Source: Vibrio comitans (GTDB lineage: Bacteria > Pseudomonadota > Gammaproteobacteria > Enterobacterales > Vibrionaceae). From it: 64,000 nt of DNA. A model generated the notes under the pieces. That model ran no database searches, was not told the DNA's origin, and saw only the letters and a list, made by a program, of their open reading frames with translations. Made by a program: the position numbers and the translations under genes. Shown here piece after piece: positions 58,994-64,000 of the stretch; within the stretch, counting starts at the first letter, position 1; each line of letters starts with the position of its first letter. The stretch covers positions 2,728,001 to 2,792,000 of the forward strand of contig AP024866.1 in assembly GCA_024346835.1 (NCBI GenBank), in the 5' to 3' direction.

Positions 58994-59554
58994 TTATTGC
59001 GACTCGGCGCTTTCAGCGATAAAAAAGGCCAGTATTAATCGCCCATCAATCAAGGTTATATCAACAGAGTCCCTAGAAAGACTCATTTCCTTGATGGTGA
59101 CCACCTCAGAAAAGCGAAGAGTCATTCTCAAGAACTGTGCTATCTCTGGGTAGGTGCCTTTGAGGTCTAAAACTAGATGCTGACTATTCTGTTCTTGCTC
59201 CCAGCGCCACGAAGATACATTCACCGATGAGCCTATCAAACCTGATGATAGATAGTTAAACACCTGAGTTTTAGATAGCGGGTTAGATCCGATGTTTGCT
59301 TGTTCTAAGTACCTAGTTCGATAATCAATCTTCTGGTCATCCAACTGCTTCAGTTTGCTTAAATACATAAAGTGGCTCTGTTGCTGCAAAGCAAGTTCGT
59401 CAAGTAATTGCCTCTGAATGGTCTGGGTATGTTGCCCCCAAGCCAACCATATAACCGCAGCAATAATCAACGCAACAACAAGACCGAAGGTGCTCACCCA
59501 CTTTATAGGAAGTTGAAATAATCGCTGCCAATCATAAAAAAATAGCCAACTCAA
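58994..59554 (-). CDS. pilO: PilO-like type IV pilus alignment protein
   Basis: 186 residues, one N-terminal membrane helix (about 20-42, WVSTFGLVVALIIAAVIWLAW), coiled coil, then a ferredoxin-like periplasmic domain. Overlaps the pilN stop; the start looks like TTG (TTGA), as no ATG or GTG lies before the membrane helix. Position and topology, more than strong motifs, support PilO. Confidence 0.78.
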   Translation of the reverse strand: MSWLFFYDWQRLFQLPIKWVSTFGLVVALIIAAVIWLAWGQHTQTIQRQLLDELALQQQSHFMYLSKLKQLDDQKIDYRTRYLEQANIGSNPLSKTQVFNYLSSGLIGSSVNVSSWRWEQEQNSQHLVLDLKGTYPEIAQFLRMTLRFSEVVTIKEMSLSRDSVDITLIDGRLILAFFIAESAESQ

Positions 59555-60096
59555 AATGGATCACTGCCTAGCTGAAAGGAAATTTTAAACCGATTTGAGC
59601 TTTCACCTTTTTCAGTCGTCACTGGCATCAAGTGTTCAATCTGTAGATTTCTCACCTGAGGTTCACTGGCTAGGCCGTCAAGAAATGGCCTCAACTGATG
59701 AACGGCCTCGACACTCCCTTCTATGACGCATTGTTGCAACTGACAATGAAGCGCTAATAAACTGATGCCCTCGACCGAAGATTTTTCAGGCAACACATCT
59801 AGGGGTAAAGGCAACTGTCTAAGACGCAACTGGTTTTGTAATTGAACAAGCCTCTGTTGCCATATTGCTTGCTCACTCATCTCTCCCACTTCATCTGCGT
59901 AAATTTGCTTTACCTTCGTCACTTCTGATTGAAGGGTATTAAGCTCAGTTTCCAGATTATGTTGATACTGCCGTTCGAGAAAGTTAATCACTATAAACCC
60001 GAGGATGACAACTAAGCTTGGCGCACTCACTCGAGTGACAAACTGCCATTTTTGCAAACGTGCTTGTTGCTCTCGCCAAGGAAGCAGGTTGATCAC
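59551..60096 (-). CDS. pilN: PilN-like type IV pilus alignment protein
   Basis: 181 residues. The N-terminal (V/M)INLLPWRE is the conserved PilM-binding peptide. A membrane helix follows (about 25-45, SLVVILGFIVINFL), then coiled coil and the periplasmic domain. GTG at 60096 (GTGATC) gives the family start and overlaps the pilM stop; a TTG two codons earlier is the alternative. Confidence 0.83.
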   Translation of the reverse strand: MINLLPWREQQARLQKWQFVTRVSAPSLVVILGFIVINFLERQYQHNLETELNTLQSEVTKVKQIYADEVGEMSEQAIWQQRLVQLQNQLRLRQLPLPLDVLPEKSSVEGISLLALHCQLQQCVIEGSVEAVHQLRPFLDGLASEPQVRNLQIEHLMPVTTEKGESSNRFKISFQLGSDPF

Positions 60097-60944
60097 TGAC
60101 AAGCCTTAGACCAACAATAAGCACCCAATGCGCACGCCAATGCAGGGTAACTTGCAGTAAACGAGGGTAAGCTTTGACCGATAAGAGTATGCGATACATC
60201 GATTAACTTGAGATCGGGGCTATGGTTGAACCACTTATTAAGCTCAGCAATCCTATCTGTGCATCCATATACCAGTAAAGTCACGCTCTCCTCCTCCGAA
60301 TTCATTGATAAACTAGAAAAGGCATGAGTTAAGTTCTCAATAAATACAGATAAATCCTGTCCAGTAATATCAACAACCATTGGCAGGCTCTGCTCATTGA
60401 GTGATATCACTATCATTCGGCTTTCCGTTATTTCGATAAAGCCGTCAGCTTTACCCCCACAGTGCACCTCCACCTCATTGCTCAGTGTACGTAGATCGGT
60501 CAATGCCCAACCCACAACATCGACCGACAATTCGCATTGTTTCATCAAGCTTGTGAGTGCTTCTTTTTTACAGATGTAGAGTTCTAGCTTTTGCTCGCCA
60601 TCCAACAACTGGCCTTTTCTATAGTCATGAACCAACTCCTCTTTAGTGATGGCGGTAGATAGCTGCTCCTGAACCTGCATTAGGGTCTCGTTTTCAGATA
60701 ACGATGCATTTATTACAGAACTTTTACTTAACACCTCTTCAAAATTTAGGCTGATTGACACACAATTTCGCCATCTAGGTAACCGCTTTTTTAACTTTAC
60801 CCATGTGCTTTTCCAGTCTTGTTTATCTTCCAGCAAAAAGGTGAACGAAGAGTCTATTTTCCAACCCGCTTTGCGGCGACGGATCACGACACAATCCAGA
60901 TTATTTTGACGCACCGAAATGCCAGAATATGTGGAATAAAGCAT
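60093..60944 (-). CDS. pilM: PilM-like cytoplasmic actin-fold protein
   Basis: 283 residues, shorter than most PilM (about 340) but like Haemophilus ComA and E. coli HofM. FtsA-like fold with SVRQNNLDCVVIRRRKAGWKI near the start and ALACALGAYCW at the end. It binds the PilN N-terminal peptide. First gene of the pilMNO-Q operon. Confidence 0.78.
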   Translation of the reverse strand: MLYSTYSGISVRQNNLDCVVIRRRKAGWKIDSSFTFLLEDKQDWKSTWVKLKKRLPRWRNCVSISLNFEEVLSKSSVINASLSENETLMQVQEQLSTAITKEELVHDYRKGQLLDGEQKLELYICKKEALTSLMKQCELSVDVVGWALTDLRTLSNEVEVHCGGKADGFIEITESRMIVISLNEQSLPMVVDITGQDLSVFIENLTHAFSSLSMNSEEESVTLLVYGCTDRIAELNKWFNHSPDLKLIDVSHTLIGQSLPSFTASYPALACALGAYCWSKACQ

Positions 60945-61076
60945 ACAAATCCCTATTAAATGCGATAAAGATCAAAAATATAGGTAGCAGGTTAAAAAAG
61001 GGGTTACACTAAGTTATTGTTTACGCTCGTTATAAAACTGAGCAAATTTCAATCTTCCAAAAACAAGGAAACTTGG

Positions 61077-63719
61077 GTGAAGTTCATAAAGATTACATTG
61101 GTCCTTGCACTGGCTTGCATAGTTCTTGGGCTAGGTACAATTTTTGGTTTTTATTACTATCTAAAACCACAATTGCCAGACGTGGCAACGTTGAAAGATG
61201 TTGAACTGCAGACACCGATGCAGGTGTATACACACGATGGAAAACTGATTGCTCAGTTCGGTGAAAAACGCCGTATTCCTCTCAAGCTGGACGAAATACC
61301 GCAAGAGTTGATAGACGCAGTCATTGCCACCGAAGACAGCCGTTTCTATGAACACTTTGGCTTTGACCCAATTGGTATTACTCGTGCCGCAGTAGCAGTT
61401 ATCTCAACAGGTTCTGCCAGCCAAGGTGCAAGTACCATTACCCAGCAGTTAGCCAGAAACTTCTTCTTGTCCAACGAGAAGAAAATAATGCGAAAGATCA
61501 AAGAGATCTTTATCGCTGTTCATATTGAGCAGCTGCTGACTAAGCAAGAAATCCTTGAGCTTTACCTGAACAAAATCTACCTAGGGCACCGCTCTTACGG
61601 TGTCGGTGCGGCAGCGCAGGTTTACTTTGGTAAAGAATTGAAAGATTTGACTCTAGGCGAACTCGCTGTAATTGCCGGTCTGCCTAAAGCCCCATCCACC
61701 ATGAACCCTATCTACTCTATCGATCGTGCTACCACACGACGTAATGTCGTTTTGGGTCGTATGTTGGCAGAAAACAAGATCACTCAAGCTCAGTTTGATG
61801 ACGCTCGCGCAGAAGATCTTACTGGTGAAGCTCATGGTGCAGAGATTCAGGTTAGAGCTCCTTACGTAGCTGAAATCGCTCGTGCATGGATGGTTAAGAA
61901 GTTCGGTGAAGAAGAAGCCTATACCTCTGGCATGCGCATCTACACAACCGTTGACTCTAAATTGCAAAACGCTGCCAATATCGCCGCAGTTAATAACCTA
62001 ATCAGCTACGATGAGCGCCACGGTTATCGAGGTGAAGAGAAAATTGCTTGGGAACCATCTGCAACCGCAATGGCTCAGGACGAACTTCAACAATACCTTC
62101 GTTCTCAACCTAGCTACGGCGCTATGCGTCCGGCAGTAGTGACCAAAGTGGAAGGCCAAACAGCTCAGGTTTATGTTAAGAGTCATGGCTACCAAACGAT
62201 TGAATGGGATGGCATGAGTTGGGCTCGCCGCTTCAAAACAGATGAGCGCCAAGGCCCTGCACCGAAAAGTGCTTCTGACATTGTCGAAGTAGGTCAACAA
62301 GTCTGGGTTCGCCCAACTGATATTGCTCGCGCATTAACCCCTGCCCCTACAACGGAAGCAGAGGAAGAAGCAGCAGAAGAACAGCAACCGATCGTATGGC
62401 GATTGAGCCAGATCCCGAATGCGAATACGGCGATGGTCTCTATTGAGCCAACATCAGGTCGTGTGACTTCTTTAGTGGGCGGCTTTAACTTTGTACACAA
62501 CAAGTTTAACCGTGCTACGCAGTCTCTACGTCAGGTGGGCTCTAGTATCAAACCATTCATCTATTCCGCTGCGATTGATGAGGGTATGACTCTAGCCACT
62601 TTGATCAACGACGCTCCTATTAACCAATGGGATGAGAGTGCAGGAACCGCATGGCGACCAAAGAACTCACCACCAACCTACCTTGGTCCAACACGCCTTC
62701 GTATTGGTCTTGCTCAATCGAAAAACGTAATGGCGGTTCGTGTTCTACGCTCTGTTGGCCTTGATGAGACACGTGATTACCTCACTCGATTTGGCTTTGC
62801 CAAAGAGAATACTCCACGCTCAGAGACCATTGCCTTAGGTGCAGGTAGCTTAACACCAGTACAAATGGCTCAGGGTTACTCAGTATTTGCCAATGGCGGT
62901 TACTATGTAGAACCTTTCTACATCGAACGCGTTGAAAATCCATATGGAGAGGTACGTTTCGAGGCAAATCCAACGGTTATCTGTAAAAAGAACTGTGACA
63001 ACGAGCTAGTGACCGATGTTTCAGAGTATGCAGAGAACAAAGACATTGAGCTTACCGAACTGACCAATGAGGAAGGCGAGAAGGTAGAATCGGTAGACGA
63101 CACCCCTCGCTACGCACCTCGCGTTATCACTCCACAAACTGCATTCCTAGTTCGTGAAATGATGTACAGCAATGTTTGGGGTGGCGGTAATTGGTCTAAA
63201 GGCACAGGCTGGAACGGTACAGGTTTCCGCGCTCAAGCGCTAAAACGCCGAGATATTGGCGGCAAAACAGGTACGACTAACTCTTCGAAAGATGCATGGT
63301 ATAGCGGTTATGGTCCAAACGTAGTTGCTGTAACCTGGGTTGGATTCGATAGTCATGACCGTAATCTTGGCCGTACCGAAAAAAACACTAACCTAGGTAA
63401 AAGCCAAGTATCTGGTGGTGAAGCTGGCGCACGAACAGCCCAACCAGCATGGGTAGACTTCATGAAAGTCGCATTAGAAGACACACCAGTACAACGCAAA
63501 CGTGTACCACGCAAGATTATTCAGGCACGTATTGATCGCAGTTCTGGATTACTGACTCAAAAAGCCGATGAAACATCTCGCTTTGAGTACTTCTTGCAGG
63601 GCACAGCACCAACGGAATACGAACCAGACAACTCTAGCAATAGCCTATATGGAGACGATATCTTCTCTAGTGGCGCCTCAGATGATGAGGATAGCGAAGA
63701 GAGTGGAAGCTTGTTCTAA
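61077..63719 (+). CDS. mrcA: Penicillin-binding protein 1A
   Basis: 880 residues, bifunctional class A PBP. GTG start at 61077 gives KFIKITLVLALACIVLG, matching E. coli PBP1A; AAGGA lies 8 bases before. One membrane helix (6-26). Glycosyltransferase domain with IATEDSRFYEHFGFDPIG and GASTITQQLARN. An OB-like domain precedes a transpeptidase domain with SSIK (RQVGSSIKPF), SKN and KTGTT. Acidic tail (SDDEDSEESGSLF). Divergent from the pil operon. Confidence 0.96.
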   Translation: MKFIKITLVLALACIVLGLGTIFGFYYYLKPQLPDVATLKDVELQTPMQVYTHDGKLIAQFGEKRRIPLKLDEIPQELIDAVIATEDSRFYEHFGFDPIGITRAAVAVISTGSASQGASTITQQLARNFFLSNEKKIMRKIKEIFIAVHIEQLLTKQEILELYLNKIYLGHRSYGVGAAAQVYFGKELKDLTLGELAVIAGLPKAPSTMNPIYSIDRATTRRNVVLGRMLAENKITQAQFDDARAEDLTGEAHGAEIQVRAPYVAEIARAWMVKKFGEEEAYTSGMRIYTTVDSKLQNAANIAAVNNLISYDERHGYRGEEKIAWEPSATAMAQDELQQYLRSQPSYGAMRPAVVTKVEGQTAQVYVKSHGYQTIEWDGMSWARRFKTDERQGPAPKSASDIVEVGQQVWVRPTDIARALTPAPTTEAEEEAAEEQQPIVWRLSQIPNANTAMVSIEPTSGRVTSLVGGFNFVHNKFNRATQSLRQVGSSIKPFIYSAAIDEGMTLATLINDAPINQWDESAGTAWRPKNSPPTYLGPTRLRIGLAQSKNVMAVRVLRSVGLDETRDYLTRFGFAKENTPRSETIALGAGSLTPVQMAQGYSVFANGGYYVEPFYIERVENPYGEVRFEANPTVICKKNCDNELVTDVSEYAENKDIELTELTNEEGEKVESVDDTPRYAPRVITPQTAFLVREMMYSNVWGGGNWSKGTGWNGTGFRAQALKRRDIGGKTGTTNSSKDAWYSGYGPNVVAVTWVGFDSHDRNLGRTEKNTNLGKSQVSGGEAGARTAQPAWVDFMKVALEDTPVQRKRVPRKIIQARIDRSSGLLTQKADETSRFEYFLQGTAPTEYEPDNSSNSLYGDDIFSSGASDDEDSEESGSLF

Positions 63720-63727
63720 CCAACAAT

Positions 63728-63764
63728 AAAAAAAGACCCGGCCAATTTGGCCGGGTCTTTTTTT
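63728..63764 (+). terminator. Terminator between mrcA and oxyR (bidirectional)
   Basis: AAAAAAAGACCCGGCC (63728-63743) pairs with GGCCGGGTCTTTTTTT, small AATTT loop. T-runs on both strands serve both convergent genes; it overlaps the oxyR stop codon by two bases. Confidence 0.92.
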
Positions 63765-64000
63765 AGTTCAAGCAGTCTGAGATGTAGCGGGCCAGAGATT
63801 CAAATCTTGGTTTGAATGGTGAACCAGGACGATAAGCCAACACTAATTTGCGACATGGCGTTGGATTTTCAGCTGGAATATAACTCACCCCATCCTTAGA
63901 TTTTTCGCGCGGTACGGCAAGTTCAGGTAACAAGGTAATGCCACTGCCCGCAGCTACCATATTTCTCAATGTCTCTAAGCTGGTTGCTTTGAATCGATGA
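63763..64000 (-). CDS. oxyR: OxyR, C-terminal end (runs off the window)
   Basis: 79 residues from the right edge to the stop at 63763, no start visible. FKATSLETLRNMVAAGSGITLLPELAVP and AYRPGSPFKPRFESLA match the C-terminus of OxyR, the LysR-type H2O2 sensor. The reactive cysteines (Cys199/Cys208 in E. coli) lie outside the window. Adjacent to mrcA as in other Vibrio. Confidence 0.88.
   Translation of the reverse strand, partial: HRFKATSLETLRNMVAAGSGITLLPELAVPREKSKDGVSYIPAENPTPCRKLVLAYRPGSPFKPRFESLARYISDCLN

Overview
The window is a stretch of chromosome from a Vibrio or very close relative (gammaproteobacterium, Vibrionaceae). The evidence is protein identity and gene order: tamAB-msrA-ytfJ, a zrg-type zinc-uptake operon, the S10/spc/alpha ribosomal operons, tusDCB-yheO-fkpA-slyX, slyD-yheV-kefBG-yheS-yheT-prkB-crp, an argD-astA-astD cluster, pabA-trpS-gph-rpe-dam-damX-aroB-aroK, and pil(M-Q)-mrcA-oxyR. 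No IS element, prophage, CRISPR array, tRNA or rRNA was seen. It reads as core genome rather than an island.

Layout. 1-4452: tamB (cut by the left edge) and tamA on the minus strand, divergent from msrA. 4521-8578: ytfJ, then a four-gene zinc-associated operon (His-rich periplasmic protein, ABC ATPase, permease, DUF3299 protein). 8580-13594: cobA, elaA, the ytfB (OapA-domain)/fklB divergent pair, a MetY-type sulfhydrylase and a DUF2780 secreted protein. 13655-27650: alpha, spc and S10 operons, all minus strand, including rpmJ (37 aa) and rpmD (58 aa). Promoters for all three operons are readable, and the leader before rpsM matches the S4-binding alpha-operon leader. 27753-32444: str operon (rpsL-rpsG-fusA-tuf) feeding directly into S10. 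32527-37352: tus genes, yheO, fkpA, slyX, iaaA and slyD. 37439-45583: K+ efflux (kefG-kefB with yheV), yheS, yheT, yheU, prkB and crp. 45602-50150: argD/astC-astA-astD-DUF1338. 50426-57714: pabA, trpS, gph, rpe, dam, damX, aroB and aroK. 57865-60944: a shortened pilMNO-Q operon. 61077-64000: mrcA and the C-terminal end of oxyR.

How the genes work together. The centre is the translation machinery, with three intact autogenous control regions: an S10 leader, an alpha leader, and an rpsL-rpsG spacer of the size expected for S7 control. tusDCB serves tRNA 2-thiolation. Three FKBP-family isomerases (FklB, FkpA, SlyD) cover cytoplasm and envelope. kefG/kefB and slyD belong to stress and metal handling. 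The ast genes encode three of the five steps of arginine succinylation. The pil genes encode part of a type IV pilus/DNA-uptake envelope assembly.

The most interesting departures from the usual Vibrio pattern are: (1) a pil operon with no pilP and a PilQ lacking the AMIN and N0 domains, N0 being where PilP docks; (2) an EF-G whose domain IV tip loop is remodelled and one residue shorter; (3) a C8 tract inside the -35/-10 spacer of the str promoter; (4) an 11-base box shared by the start regions of the str and spc promoters; (5) an intrinsic-terminator-like structure in the leader of the ytfB-type gene. All family assignments come from reading the sequence without database searches.
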